A stretch of 64,000 nucleotides of DNA from Amblyornis subalaris (Eukaryota > Chordata > Aves > Passeriformes > Ptilonorhynchidae): positions 992,001 through 1,056,000 of the forward strand of contig JACAXG010000064.1 of assembly GCA_018881555.1 (NCBI GenBank), in the 5' to 3' direction. Both the position numbers and the translations under genes were made by a program. Below the pieces are notes generated by a model. It worked only from the letters and a program-made list of their open reading frames with translations. It did not search any database and was not told where the DNA came from. Each line of letters begins with the position of its first letter. Position 1 is the first letter of the stretch. Positions 25,650 to 38,600 of the stretch are shown in pieces.

Positions 25650-26785
25650 TGCTGATCTGGGCTATGATAGAGTTCATTTTCTTCCTAGTATCTCATACGG
25701 TGATATATTTTCGATTTGTGATGAAAACGGTGTTGGTAACACAGNGATATTTTAGCTGTTNCTCAGTAGTGCTTACACAACATCAAAGCTTTTTCTGCTT
25801 CTCATGGTGTCCCATCAGTGAGTAGGCTGGGGTGGACAGGAACCCGGGGTGGGACACAGCCAGGATACTGGACCCCAGCTGCCCAAATGGGTGTCCCACA
25901 CCATCTGGCATCATGCTCAGCAAGTAGCACCGGAGGGAAGAAGAATTTTAGAGCCATAGAATCTTGGAATATGCTGAGCTGGAAAAGATCCATCAGGATC
26001 ATCAAGTCCAACTCCTGGCCCCAGGCAAGACACCCCAAGAATTCCACCATGTCCCTGACAGCATTGTCCAAATGCTTCTTGAGCTCTGTCCAGCTTGGTG
26101 CTGTGACCACTTCCCTGGGGAGCCTGTTCCAGTGCCCAACCATCCTCTGGATGAAAATTTTCCTGCTATCTGACCTAAATCTCCCCTTACTCAGCTTCAG
26201 GCCATTCCTTCCAGTCCTGTCACTGGTCATGAGAGTAAAGAAATCAGCACTCACCTGTCCACTTCCCCTTGTGAGGATGTTGAAGACCATAATGGCATCT
26301 ATCCTCAGTCTCCTCCAGGCTGAACAGACCAAGNGACCTCAGNCACTCCTTATATGGCTTCTCCTCCAGNCCCTTTACCATCCTCANGGCCCTCCTTTGA
26401 ACACTCTCTAATAGTTTAATGTCTTTCTTATGTTGTGGTGCCCAAAACCGCACATAGAACTCAAGGTGAGGCCACACCAGTGCAGAAGAAGGGAGGGAGG
26501 ACATTGGGAGGTAGTGTTTGTCTTCCAAATTTACCTTTAGACAGCACAAAGTCCTGCTTTCCAGAAAATGGCTAAAACTCTTCATGTCAATGGGAAGTAG
26601 TGAATAAACTCCTTATATTGTTTTGTTCATGTGTGCAACTTTTTCTTTACCTATTTTAGCTGTCTTTATCTCAAATTACAAGCTTTCTCACTGTGGTTCT
26701 TACAATTCTCTTCTCCATCCCACTGGACTGGAGCAAACAAGCGGCAGTGATGCTCAGCTGCCTACTGGGATTAACCCACCAAACT
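25650..26785 (+). mobile_element. solo ERV LTR split by a CR1
   Basis: Same LTR family as 21028-22001, here on the plus strand. It opens TGCTGATCTGGGCTATGATA and includes CTTCTCATGGTGTCCC, GAGTAGGCTGGGGTGG and GGGACACAGCCAGGA. After the CR1 it resumes at 26485 with GAAGAAGGGAGGG and GTGTTTGTCTTCC, and closes with TTAGCTGTCTTTATCTCA and GGGATTAACCCACC. The flanks hold a 5-bp duplication with one mismatch (GAGTA 25645-25649, GAGTT 26786-26790). LTR sequence outside the CR1 totals about 600 bp. No retroviral coding region is present. Confidence 0.85.
25944..26484 (-). mobile_element. CR1 LINE fragment nested in LTR
   Basis: The 3' end is at GCCATAGAATCTTGGAAT. Minus-strand frames give NRLPREVVTAPSWTELKKHL and [20 protein letters not shown], both ORF2 C-terminal motifs. 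The 7-mer GAAGAAG occurs on both sides (25937-25943 and 26485-26491), which is the target-site duplication or shared target sequence. The 3' tail resembles that of the SINE at 21242 more than the other CR1s do, apart from the copy at 294. The long plus-strand open frame here (197 codons) is only the antisense shadow. Confidence 0.95.
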
Positions 26786-26790
26786 GAGTT

Positions 26791-29700
26791 GAGGAATATT
26801 GTAAAATATTGGTCGGACACCAACAGGCAAAAAAGCCTCAATGAAATGCAACACAACAGCTAGACCTTGATCTAGGTGGCCGGATTTTTGATATCTCTAA
26901 AATAAATACAGCCACTCCTTTGAATGTGTGAAAGTAAGAAGATACAGCTTCTTGGGAAATACAGCAGCTCACTACCACCCCAAAATCAATAAATTTTTCT
27001 AACAAAGTCTTCCATTTATCCCAAAAATCCATTTTGGTGTCTGGAATCCTACCCTCTGCTACCTCAACTACAAATCAGCAGGCCCTTGAATGGGAAGCCA
27101 ATAGACATGTCTCCCAGGGAAATGTCTCACATTCCCATGTGAATTCTCTTTCCTTTAGTAGGAGTTGCCCTGCCTAGGACCCTTCTGTCAGAGCACTGAT
27201 GGCAGCTTTTATCCTATACACATGGGAAATGGAGATCTGACATCCCAAACTCTCTTTTAGATTTGGTTGAAACTGGCCAGTTTGGTTAAAGCTTATAAGG
27301 GATTTGGGGACACTGACAAAACAGTCAACATGCCCACACAGCCACCTTCCCTACTCATTTTGTTGGGAATTCAGATTAAAAAATAAAATAAAGGTGTCAT
27401 GATTTCTACCCATTTTTCTCATTCTAATTTAGAGAAACTATTTTTGTCAGGACACAGTTAGCAGCTATCATCACTAATAGCCAAGATCCCCAGGGTGTCT
27501 TTTAGAGAAGAGTGACTGCAAACATCTGTAGTCAGCGTCCCTGGAGGCTTAGACTCCCATGAAAGTCAATACCCAGCTCTCAACCTATATGATCATATTA
27601 CTCAGGAGAAGTTAACCAAAAAGCCAATCCATGGGCCTAATGAGCCATATCTACTGTTCCAGATCGTGTGGAAAGAACAAACATGGGACAGACACTTCTA
27701 GTTTTGTTTACAAGCTTCTTCTAGGTTAGATGCATTTGCCTTACACCAAAAAAAAAGAAAAAAGAAAGAAAAAAAGAGAACAAATTTAGTTTACTGTGTA
27801 TGCACAGGGCAGTGGAATGCAGAATGCTGTAGGACTCAGAGGCATCTACCCTGTTAGCTGTGCTGCTCACAAAGAAATGAGCCTGTTCTCACAAGGTTAC
27901 AAACTTGACTTTTAATAACAGCTTTTATGAAGCACTGGCCTCTCTGCCCACAGGAGGGGACCTCCATCCATGTAAACTTTCCTTCACAACAGCATGTGCT
28001 AGAAGGATTTGATTTCATCTTCTCTTTTGCCTTTTCGAATGAAGGCTGAGAATGTCAAGTCTTTGCTGTTGATTCTGGCAGCTGGGACTTGCTCTAAGAA
28101 AAGTCAACTAAGATGTGACTCACAACTGTGTCACAAAACTTCACAGAAATACCAGTGCCACCCTTCCAGCCGGCTTTCTTCAAGTAGACAGATCCTTTTT
28201 GAAGACATTTGCAAGATGTGTTTTCTTCCTGTGCCACCATTTACCCTAAATCAGGCTGGACAAGGACCAGATCGTGCTATTTGTAACCCAGTATTTACAA
28301 TCTGGTCACCTGGTTGCCCCATGGCCGAAGCACATTTTATTACCAGGGAAAACACGACTCTTCAGCCCAAATACAGAAAGTGTTCAAGAAGAGACTGAGT
28401 ATTAACCTTGCTGAAGCTTTTGATTAGGCAATTCATGATGTTCTTAGCAAAAAGACCCGTAAGTGTGTTCTTGTCAAAGAGCTGCCAGTCCGAATCCTTG
28501 CTTTCATAGTCCTCTTGTATTATGCAGGTCCTGAAAGCTTTCTGTCATATCACAGCATTAGAATTCACAAGATCTTTCTAGATTTTAAAAATGTATTAGT
28601 ACTAATCTCTCTCTTTCCCTCTTGGTCTCTCTCTCTCCCCTCACCTGTGCAGTTAGCCGGATTGTAACTACGGCAACCTGGATTTATAGTGGGATGTGCA
28701 GACCATAAAATCTTTTATAACTCTCTAACTCACAATATTTCTGTAAGAATCTGTAGCATAAACAAACCAGGAGGATAAGAGATATTCATGAATATTACAG
28801 CTGTCCTAAGCTTTTCCACGAAACCTTTAAAGGGTTAAGTGGAATCTCCAAATCTCCCCCCAGATTCAGACCTCACATCTCCCATCTCTGGAGACTGCCT
28901 TACTTCAGTTTTGGCAATGGCACCTCATTTTGCCTTCAAACAACGAGCTAAGCTCCAGCTAATTTATTTCCAAAATTCTGTTTTATCAATGTCAAGCAAA
29001 TATCTTTGGAAGAATCAAATCTGCTTGCCATAAAAACTAAACCCCATAAAACTTGGGATTTCATTCCACTGTTACCTATTATTGGACAAGACTTTTCTGG
29101 AAGGGCTGGTTTGAAATCTGATGTCTTGCATGGCATTAACACTAGAAATAAAGGTGGGATCTGCAGGAGGTAGGGAAGTCATCCTCCCAGGGATTCANAC
29201 AGTTGTGGAAAACATAAATAAAATGGGTCTCACAAGCAGAATATATCAGTCTCATGTCCTGAAGCAGTGGAGTATAAACACCCTGTTGATGCCACAAGGG
29301 CAGCACCCAAAGCAAAGGAAGACAAATTCAACTCAGAAGCCACTTGAGGCAAAAAAAAAATCTTCATTTTGTTCTTCTCCTCCCCAATGCAGGTTTTTGA
29401 GATCTGTTTCAATACATCTTAAGTGCCACAACCAGAGGAGCAGAAACAAAGCACGTTGTTTCCATTATGCGTCTGGACAGTGTCAGCCTAGAACTAGAAA
29501 CACTTGTCTTCTTTTCAGATTGCAAAATGAAAAGATTCAAAAGCAGGAAGAGAGCAGCCTGGGAAAGGTTATTCAAGGCTGTCCAGCTTTGGGGAAGGGT
29601 ATTGCTTTATAACAAAATATTGCAATATCCTCAGGTGCTAATCCGGTGTCTATCTGAAGCCTAGGAACTCACTCAGCTCAGCTCAGCAGTGTTTGCAGGT

Positions 29701-30113
29701 GACTGCCCTCAGTAATGTGAGGGGGCCCTGAACTCCAGCCAGGCAGGTCCTCGTACAGTCTGAGGATGCCTGGAGGCAGCAAAGCTCACATTCAACCCAA
29801 ATCTCCAGAACTGCCTCAGACATTCTTCATCTGTCTGCTCCTGCCTCATATTGCTCTCCCCCTGCTTCATATTTTCAGGGTCTTTATAGCCAAGCACTTT
29901 TGGTGTTGCCTTCCAATGCTAAGCATTGCTTTCTGTTCACAATACAGATCTTGCATTTCCTCGTCCTGTAGAAAATTCCTTTGAAAACTGCAAAATCTAT
30001 GTTCCAGGGCATGGCTGCACAGACAGACTTAGCCACAATTTATCTGCTGCCCTTCCAGATTCTTCCCAGGGTCACTGTTATCACAGGAGCTTGTAGAGCA
30101 GCAGGGGTCACAG
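26791..30113. other. no gene seen
   Basis: About 3.3 kb. Low-complexity A/GA run at about 27749-27780. CT-rich stretch at 28612-28650 followed by CTGTGCAG, which looks like a splice acceptor but has no coding signal after it. Open frames at 28009-28398 and 29121-29612 match nothing known to me. Confidence 0.4.
27749..27780. repeat. A/GAAA-rich low-complexity run
   Basis: Runs of A broken by single G bases over about 32 bases. Confidence 0.85.
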
Positions 30114-30242
30114 ACTCATAGAACCATAGAATGGTTTGGGTTGGAAGGGAAATTAAAGATCGTCTCGTTCCAACCCCTCGTGGGTAGGGACACCTTCCAC
30201 TAGACCAGGTTGCTCAGAGACCCATCCAGCCTGGCCTTGCTC
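30114..30242 (-). mobile_element. short CR1 LINE fragment
   Basis: Begins with CATAGAACCATAGAATGG, then TTGGGTTGGAAGGGAAATTA, GGGTAGGGACACCTTCCACT and CATCCAGCCTGGCCTTG, where similarity stops. Only about 130 bp of the 3' end are kept. Confidence 0.93.
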
Positions 30243-30391
30243 CTAAGTTACCAGAAATATCCCACCAGCAGCTTTTTCCCTCCCAGGCACTGCATCATCC
30301 ACCTGGTGACAGCAAGAGTCAGTGCAGATCATCAGGACACAAGGACCAAGGCTGTCTTCCAAATGTTTGACCACTGTACTAGCAGCAGTAT

Positions 30392-30687
30392 GTGTACAGA
30401 GGTCTGCACAACTCNCATTAATGGAGGAGAACACCATTCTGCAGAAAATACTGAAAAAAACCCTTGTAATCAGGAAGCCTACCATTTTTATGACTATGGC
30501 AATATCCTTTCTATTCAAAAACCCCCTTGGCTGAATTTTGTTTGCAGAGGCACCAGAGCTGGATAAAGCTTTGAACTCTGAGATGTCGATGTCAGCAATG
30601 GTTTGATGACAGAGACTGCAGCTGTGATGCTCTGTGAACCAGGGAAATAAACCTCCTGGGATCAGGCATTGAAACGAAGCTGAGAAG
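30392..30687. repeat. unclassified ~290-bp repeat, copy A
   Basis: Not CR1 and not a recognised LTR. A second copy is at 32383-32672 in the same orientation. Shared blocks include GTGTACAGAGGTCTGCA, GAGAACACCATT, GCAGAAAATAC, CAATATCCTTTC, TTTGTTTGCAGAGGCACCAG, GCTTTGAACTCTGAGA and TGATGCTCTGTGAACCAGGG followed by AATAAACC. Identity looks like roughly 85-90 percent by eye. The AATAAA near its end would fit an LTR, but clear TG...CA ends are not seen. It could equally be a local segmental duplication. Confidence 0.8.
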
Positions 30688-32022
30688 TTGCTTGAGAAGT
30701 GGAGCAGTCAGTANTGTAATGACTTGAAAGCCTGGGGATCATGGAAGCGATGATGTCTGTGCTACACACAAGGAATTCAATCCCTGCTCCCAAATAAGGG
30801 CCCTTGACAGACTGTAACACTGCATTCTGGACAGAGAGATATTGTGAGTCTGATGCCTTCTCTTTTATACAAGTCCAGGATTATGAACTGTAAGTCATTT
30901 AGCCCACTTTAGATAAGCATCACCTTCAAATCGGATTATAATTTGCAGANGCACAACATGTTCAGGGCAAAACTGTGTCAGACACCAAGATAAGTATTTC
31001 AGGAGGCTCTGCTGCATGGTGGCTTTGCAGAGGAGGAACCAGAGTACTGGGAACGTTGCAGTAACACAGGCACTGACAAAAGAGACCCTTTTTAATCCAT
31101 CTTGAGACAAAGGTGAGCTATCAGACTCCCCAAGGCAAATGCCACAGAGAACTGGGGAAGGCTGTGCAACATGCAGCTCATCATGGTTGCTCATGGTGCT
31201 TTGGCACACATACACATTATTAATGCTGTTGCTGGCAAGTTTTATTTCCCCCTGTGCTGTGCNGAAAGCTACGGCATTCACCGCTGTGCCAGTGACCATC
31301 CTTTGANCATATTTTCATTTCCCATTTTCCCACACGGAGCATTTGTCTATGTCCAGCGGAACAAACGAAGAGAAGAGCTGCCAGCTCTGACTCAGAGGGG
31401 TGGGGGATGCCACAGGCAGCTTCCCAGAGGAAGCGAGGGTGAAGGTTTCTCTCGCCCGACACGCCGACGGTTTCAGGCATTCCTTGCCAGCATCACAGAA
31501 ATTCTGGAATATTAATGAGAGAAATGCAGGTCTCCCTCCTGCCCNTGCTTCTCTCAGAGACGTCGATGAATGAGTCAGTGATGAGCTGCTGCTGCGTCAT
31601 GGCTGTAATCGCTGGGGAGAATCCCGAGTCACAGGGAGAAGCTTAAGCCGTGGAGTTGCTCCTCACCAGAGTGCTGAGGCGGGCAGGGCAGGATGACATT
31701 CAGCACCGGGCTCAGAAGCAATTCCCTAGTAGGATTAAGCAGCTTTGAAGAAGAGGTCTCCCCTTGCCCTGTAGTCCCTTCCTTGCCAAGCTTTGCATCC
31801 ACAGCTTGATAAGAAAGGAGAGTTTTGACTGTGGTATTTAAGCCTCTGATGTCATTGAAAAAGAAGGATGAAAGTGCCCAGACTCACAACTCTGGTTCAG
31901 TTTTATGTCCAGCCGAGTGTGCAGACACAGGAAGTTATCAAAAGATTTGGATTCAGTTATTGGCTCTGCCAGAGTTTTGATTGACTTAGTCAAACCAGTG
32001 GCTCTCAGTTCTTCTCAGAATT
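30688..32022. other. no gene seen; small CpG cluster
   Basis: About 1.3 kb. The part 31360-31690 has more CpGs than the surroundings (for example CTCGCCCGACACGCCGACGG) and holds TGAGTCA at 31571-31577 and TGCGTCAT at 31593-31600, which are AP-1/Maf and CRE-like cores. It could be a regulatory element. No exon is recognised. Confidence 0.35.
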
Positions 32023-32371
32023 AGAATCACAGAATCATTAAGGTTGGAAAAGACCTCTAAGGTCATTGAGTCCAAACTTTGTCAACTAGACCACGGCACT
32101 AAGTGCCACATCTTGTTGTTTCTTGAATACTTGCAGGGATGGTGACTCCAGCACCTCCCTGGGCAGCCCCTTCCAATGCTTAACAACCGTTTCCCTGAAG
32201 AAATTCTTCCTGATGTCCAACATGAAGCTCTCCTGGTGCAGCTTGAGGCCATGTCCTCTTGTCCTGTCACCGGTTGTCTGGGAGAAGAGGCTGACCCCCA
32301 CGTGGCTACAACCTCCTTTCAAGGAGTTGTAGAGAGTGATAAGGTCTCCCTTGAGCCTCCTCCTCTTCAGG
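32023..32371 (-). mobile_element. CR1 LINE fragment with ORF2 C-terminus
   Basis: Starts AGAATCACAGAATCATTAAG. Minus-strand translation gives [20 protein letters not shown] and [20 protein letters not shown], the end of CR1 ORF2. It is cut at about 32371 within CTCCTCTTCAGG, where copy B of the ~290-bp repeat follows 11 bases later. Confidence 0.95.
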
Positions 32372-32382
32372 CTATGGAATGG

Positions 32383-32672
32383 GTGTACAGAGGTCTGCAT
32401 GACTCCCATTAATGAATGAGAACACCATTTTGCAGAAAATACCGAAAAAAAACTATAATAGAAAAGTTCTTATGAGTGTGACAATATCCTTTCCATTCAA
32501 AAACCGCCTTGGCTGAGTTTTGTTTGCAGAGGCACCAGAGCTGGATGAAGCTTTGAACTCTGAGACGTTGACGTCAGCAATGGTTTTTGAAGATNAAGAC
32601 TGCAGCTGTGATGCTCTGTGAACCAGGGAAATAAACCCCCCGGGATCAGGCACAGAAACAAAGCTGTAGAAG
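32383..32672. repeat. unclassified ~290-bp repeat, copy B
   Basis: Partner of copy A at 30392-30687, 1,991 bp away and in the same orientation. The last ~150 bp are the best conserved. One internal block (after GAAAAAAA) is shorter and more diverged than in copy A. Its left edge lies against a truncated CR1, whereas copy A is 150 bp from a different CR1. This argues that the repeat, not a larger unit, was duplicated. Confidence 0.8.
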
Positions 32673-35600
32673 ATAGGAGATGTTTTCCCCTATCCTTGCA
32701 GGCACTTCTAGCAATTGTTCAGACATCATCAACATACTGGAAACCTCTGATCAGGCCTCACCTAACCTATGTGCCTTGGGAGCATAAGTTTTCTCCAGAG
32801 ATATGCTCTAAAAAACCCGGTATTTGTCCATCAGCTTCAGCTGATGAGCCATCCATAGAACTAGGCCAAAGCAAGCCTGTGAAGCAGCTGTCTGAGACCA
32901 GATTTGTCCTGTCCATCTCATCAGTAGGTCTGAAGTCTGGGTATGGTATTTTCTTCTTGACAGTCTTACCATACAGGAACACTGGTGAATGTTTATGGCT
33001 TTTGTTAGGCGGAAAATGGAAGAGAAGAGGAACACATTGTTGGCATCATCTGCATCTTTCTAAACTCCATGTAGTTATTCTGTGGAGCAGGAGAGTCCTG
33101 CATCTGGTATTCTGGTGTCTTGTATTCCTAAGAGGAAATGCTCAAGGGCTTATTATCTGACTAAGTTTTCATTTGAGCCAGGATTCTTTACCCTGACCTT
33201 AGTTCTATTTCAGTCTGGCACCCGCACTTAACTGTTGAATTTTTCAAGGATTCACCATTTCTCTTGATTTATGAGATGAGAGGGAGTGACAAGCCTGACT
33301 AATCACTGTGTATCTCAGTCTGTGGCATCAAACTTTCAAAAAGGTCAAGGAGGCCATGAGAGTCATGGTCCCTTAAGAATGATTTCGACATGGAAACTGC
33401 ATTTATATTAGCCAGCCCCACTCACAGCAGCATGAATTCCTGCCCGTGTCTGGAAAGGAGGGGTATCCTGGCCGCCTGGTGCACCAGCTAGAGCAGGGTC
33501 CAGAAGCACAGATCCACCATACTCAGTGTTTATTCCTGTTGTTCCCGAATGAAAAAAACTCCTGTTTCAGTTCATTGCCTAAAGCCAGTTTCTTCCATAG
33601 GGACATTACAATCCTGAAGTTTCCTGGGCCATCATAAGCAGAAAAGAAGACACAACAGGGTTTGCTGTGGCCCAGTCTCCCCCTCCATGTGAGGGAAACA
33701 TTAATCCTTAGCCATAGGGTAGGGTGAGGATTCATTAACTCATGTTTACATGGTGCTAAGCATTAATTATTAAGTCAAGCTGCCATTGAAGGGAACAAAA
33801 GGCCTTGGCTTTCTCAATAATAGGGCAAGCACTTTTTGGAAGACTCCCACTGCCTATTTGACAGATGCACAGTGTGACATGGAGTGGGGGAAACTGCACC
33901 CGTGTTTTCCTTTAAGTCACATAATTAATTAAACTCATGGGATGGCTTGAGCTTCACTGAGTGGTGTGGTGTTTTGGAAGGAACACTGCAAAGACTTGTG
34001 AGTAGCTGAAACTCTGCGGGTGAGGATTGACTGATGAAAACTAGAAAGACAACATCCTTCAGTAAGGAAATGGGGAGTATTTGTCTTTCAGGAAATATAT
34101 TTTTAGTGTTCAAAAGAGGAGACACAAAGAAGCAAAGATTACCCTTTAAAAAAAAAAAAAACAACTAAATAAAATTAGAAATCCACTGAAGAAGCTATTA
34201 AGCAATAAAAAAAATCCAACAAACAGCCCCTTTTCGGTAAGAAAGGTCAATGTCTTCTACTCTAGAGCTGAGGAGAGCATGGCTGCAGGTTTCCATTTGT
34301 TTCACACATGCTTGGTAACTTCACTGGTGGATGGATCCCTATCATGACCAAGAATACCTCATTAGGCTAAAAGACAGTTTATTTTCCAAAGACCTCTCTA
34401 AGTAACAGAAACAACTGGGACTGTGCCCTAGCAGTAGCCACCCTTTCTGCCCAGTTCTGGGGTCATCTCCTTTAAAGTGAAAACAATCAGTGTTGGGGTC
34501 AGACAAGATCCTCACCTGGCTGTTCTATGTGTGCACCATGCCTCAGCACAACAGGTGACCCAGAATACTGAAAAGGCTAATGTTTTACAAAACAGGAGCA
34601 TATTTCAACTAGGAAACACAGGGAGCAACCAGGTAATTGCCTATATGAGCATCATTTCTGCTCTGAAAATTTTAAGTGATCTTCAGAGACACATTGTGAC
34701 ACATCTTTGTGAACATGGCCATGGTCACAATTTTGTCATGAACTCTAATACTTTGTATGCAATTCCTTACAACCCCAGCACAGCCTCTCCCACCAGGTGA
34801 TTTATCTTTACGCACACACCCTCTCCACCCTCTTCACCCTCATTTTAAAGGATCTCAGTTTAGTTGCACTGGCAAAGCCAGTTCAGTCTGGGGAGGGGGG
34901 CTTGCTGGTGATGCATGTCTGCTTGAAACTACTGTGGCATCCCTGGCACACTTCCCATAGGTACCAGGACACTATCAAACAGCAGCAGCACTCAGTCAGA
35001 GTTAACCCAGCAACATCAGGGATGGAAAAACAAAATGCACTCGAATGAGTAAGGGAGGAGCGCAAGGAGATCCTCATTTGAAGCTACAGGCTCTGCTCAG
35101 ATTTACTGTCACCAGTTAACTGGTTCTGTAAGGCAACCACTTATGTGTAACTGATAGGTAGTAAAAAGAATTATTTGATGATTATCCCATTGCCTTTCCA
35201 TTACTGGCCTGACCTGATAAGAAGCAGCTCCCCTATCCATCACAGCTGTGACCGTTCTAACTGAACTCATTTTTCAGACCACTATCAGCCAGCCTCAGCT
35301 ATTTTTACTCCTAGATTTATGGGGCAAATTCATCCCCTAAATTCAATTTTCTTTGATGAAAGCTCTTCAGAGAATTTTTTTCATCCTTTCTCCATTGTCT
35401 GTGAGTTATGCTTTACCTTCTCTGTCCCAGGTGTAAGTCCCAGAAGGTTATCTGCACCTGCAGGGATATTGCATTGCCTTCCTATATTTCTTTTTAACTA
35501 CTAAAGTTATTATTGTCAGAAATAATATTTTTCATTTAAATGTCACTGTAAGCTTCAGGAAGCCTTAAAACAAGGTGGAATCTATGTTTGTGTATGTAGG

Positions 35601-38600
35601 TGGCTTTTTCCTCCTCTCCAGTAGACCTTGGACCAGCTGGTGATCTGAGTTTCTGTAAAACAGAGGACATCAGTCAATTACACACTGGAGGATGCTCCCA
35701 TTCACTTGCATTACTGCTTCAATTATCCATTAATACTTGCAGCAGGCTTGGATACTGATATCTATGTTAGGCACTTTGCATCAGTTTAAATAGCAGACCG
35801 AGTGCAAGTGAAAAAATAACTTCCACAGAAACGAAGGGAGTGCTCAGAAAAAAAAAATTAAATTCCCCAATGACTCAAACACCTACTCAGTCAGAAATGT
35901 CCCACCCTCCCCACCCCTCTCAGCCCTGTCCAGGGATGTTCCTGCAAACCCGTTTCCCAGAGCTGAGTTTGGCTCTTTGGGGAAAATTTATCCTCCTACT
36001 AGTGCAAAAGCTGAATATTTATTTTGCAGAAGGGAGAGAAACAAGTTACAAATGCACAAGTGTGAGTGAGGCACATGGTACTGATGACTTCTTGGACAGN
36101 CTGTATTGCATTTAAAGAACTAGACCATATCCAGGCTCACTAAAATATCATTTTGAGGCAGAAAACCCAGCCCTGCCCAGAAAATACTCACTGAAAGAGC
36201 AAAATCCATCATAGTCCAGAATTCTGCATCTCTAGGCACCCAAACTCTGGCTTTGGCTGTGAGGTCTTGGTTTTAGCTCACCCCTGCTTAGAGTGTTGCT
36301 TGAATTATTAACTTAAAGTGCTTTAATGATTTTGGTTTTGCATTTTACTCCTCAGCTGCTTCAGTAGTTTGACAAGGCAAGCACTGAAGGTAAAACACCT
36401 CTCTAAACCCCCTTGGCACCACATAACAAAGTGGGGGAACTGAGGAGGGATAATACCCAACATTGCCAACCCTGTCGTTCAAAAGCCTGGAGCCAGACCC
36501 AACTCCAGGGAACAGGCTGCTGAATCTCCTCTGCTATTTGCATGGGTGCAGGTGACTTGAAGCAAAGGGGCAGACCAGAANGTGTTAGTCCCTGCAGAGA
36601 CCTACAAAAATCATGTCAGACCTTGAATTTGTGACTTGGAAGTTTCCTGACATCCAGAAATGTCTCTTTCCATTGAATCTGCAGCTGGTGTTTNGCGTGG
36701 ATGGAGACCCCCTGCTCAGCACTGCTGGTTCGTGTGTGAGGGAACACAAGCATTGCCTATGCCCCAGGAGACCTGGTTTTGNCTTTTGCATTCAGTAGAG
36801 CATAGACATTCGAAACCAAAAGACCAGGATCCCACGTGGTTTCAGGGAAAGCCTGTAAGGTAGAGATTTATCCCCTCAATTCTGAGTTTTAAACTAGTTT
36901 ATTTTTTGTAGCCTTTTTACACAAAGCCGTATCTTTTGTCTTGATTTTAAACGTCAAAACTGCTTTTAAAGGAACAAATCTCAGAAAAACCCACAGAATA
37001 ATAATTCTCTACAGTGGCCAGCTACTTCCTACTTCCATAGCAGTCTTAATTCCTCTTTATAAAATTCATTCTCCAGCCCTGAGTGGTGANAGAAGACAGC
37101 AGCAGTGAACCAACCCAACACCTCAAGCAGTCACTCATTATATGGTGTCATTATAACACANAGCTGTGCTGAGACACCATAAACCCCCCAAATCCCCCCC
37201 CTAACAAAATGTGGCCACAAGATGGACCTGATTTGAAGCATCTACAAAGGTCATATGTGCTATGCTGATTCCCCTCCTCCACGTGGCAGCAATTTGGTGG
37301 GAAAAGCAGTGACTTTGAAGGCAGCTGGTGGGTGTGGGGAGAAGAGCAGGAACCATCTTGCTACAGGGCACAGTTAGGGGTTGATTGATATCACACACTA
37401 AGAAAAGCCTTGAGATAAAGATTTTTTAGTGATGAATGGAGCCCTTGCTCCTCTCCCTTTTTCCTTCTCCTTCCATCCCAGCAGTGCACAGCAAGGCTGG
37501 GTTGTCCACCAAGGAGCTCCCTGGCAGTGTCTCCCCATGGGAAAAGCCCACNCAGCTGCACTGGCAGTGAGCTGGCCCCTACCCAAAAAGGGAATGCTCT
37601 GGGTCCTGTTACATCCCTCTGTTGTCCCACCAGCATCACCCCATCATGGCCCAGTGTGCTGAGTCCCACCAACCCCTCCCTGTGTAAGGAGAGACAGACA
37701 CGGTGCCTCATCCAGTTCACAACTTCCCCAGTGCTGCATTTCCCTGGGGAATACTGCTCCAGGGAGTTACTCTCTGTGCCAGGACCCTTGGCTCACTGCA
37801 GGGGTAGTCATCTGCACATCTCCTGAAGACCATGGGAATTGGTTTCACTATTCTGCAGTGCTCTGGACCTTTGCTAGGACTAATCCTCTGCATTGCACTG
37901 ATCTGTTTCTCACCGAACAGGATTCGACTGATTAAGGATGTAACTGTGTCTCACATTACCACCAACCTTAACCTTGGCACCAGGAAATGTACAGAGACAC
38001 TCAGGGAGAGAGCTAAAAGTCTCGGAGCATATGCATCTGTAATCAGGCCTGATAAATCCAACTACTTTTGTTTTAGTGGTAACAGAGTCTGCTACAAAAC
38101 TGCACCGTGGAAAAGCAGGACTGTCTCTGTGGTAGGTGCTGCACTCACTGACATTTGTTCTCAGGCAAATTGAAATAAATGAACTGCAGCCTCCCCAAAC
38201 CCACACTGTTCATGGGCTGCTCCTGTAACCCAAGCAGCTGGGCTCTGGGCCAAGGCTACTCTTCCCAGGAGAGGACCATCTTCTCAGGACACAGTGGAAT
38301 GAGTCTCTTCCTGCTATATCAGCCTGTTTTCCATGGCTCTGCAGTGCTGCCTTAGAGCACCTGCAGACTCTATGGTCCCAACACAAAACTCCTGGGTCTG
38401 CTGCACATCCAAGACCTTCTGGCTTAATAGTGGCTGTGAGAAGATTCTCTTTCCTCCCAAGTACCCTGCTGCCAGGCAGCCTGTGGCGGGTGAGGGGAGG
38501 TACATTCACATTTTCCTGGGATTTTCCGTGAATTGAGTACTGTTGGAGTATCTCAGTATCTTCATTTTAAGGCCTGGCATGAGAAAAGGATGAAAAGACT

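Noticed and set aside
25818..26411. Longest open frame, 197 codons on the plus strand
   Set aside because: It runs antisense through the CR1 at 25944-26484 and into the LTR. The real coding trace is on the minus strand.
28612..28720. Exon after a CT-rich tract and CTGTGCAG
   Set aside because: The acceptor looks plausible, but no open frame with a recognisable product or donor follows.
32618..33160. 180-codon plus-strand open frame
   Set aside because: Starts inside repeat copy B, matches no family I know, and a frame of this length is about what chance gives in 64 kb on six frames (a few of 160 or more codons expected).
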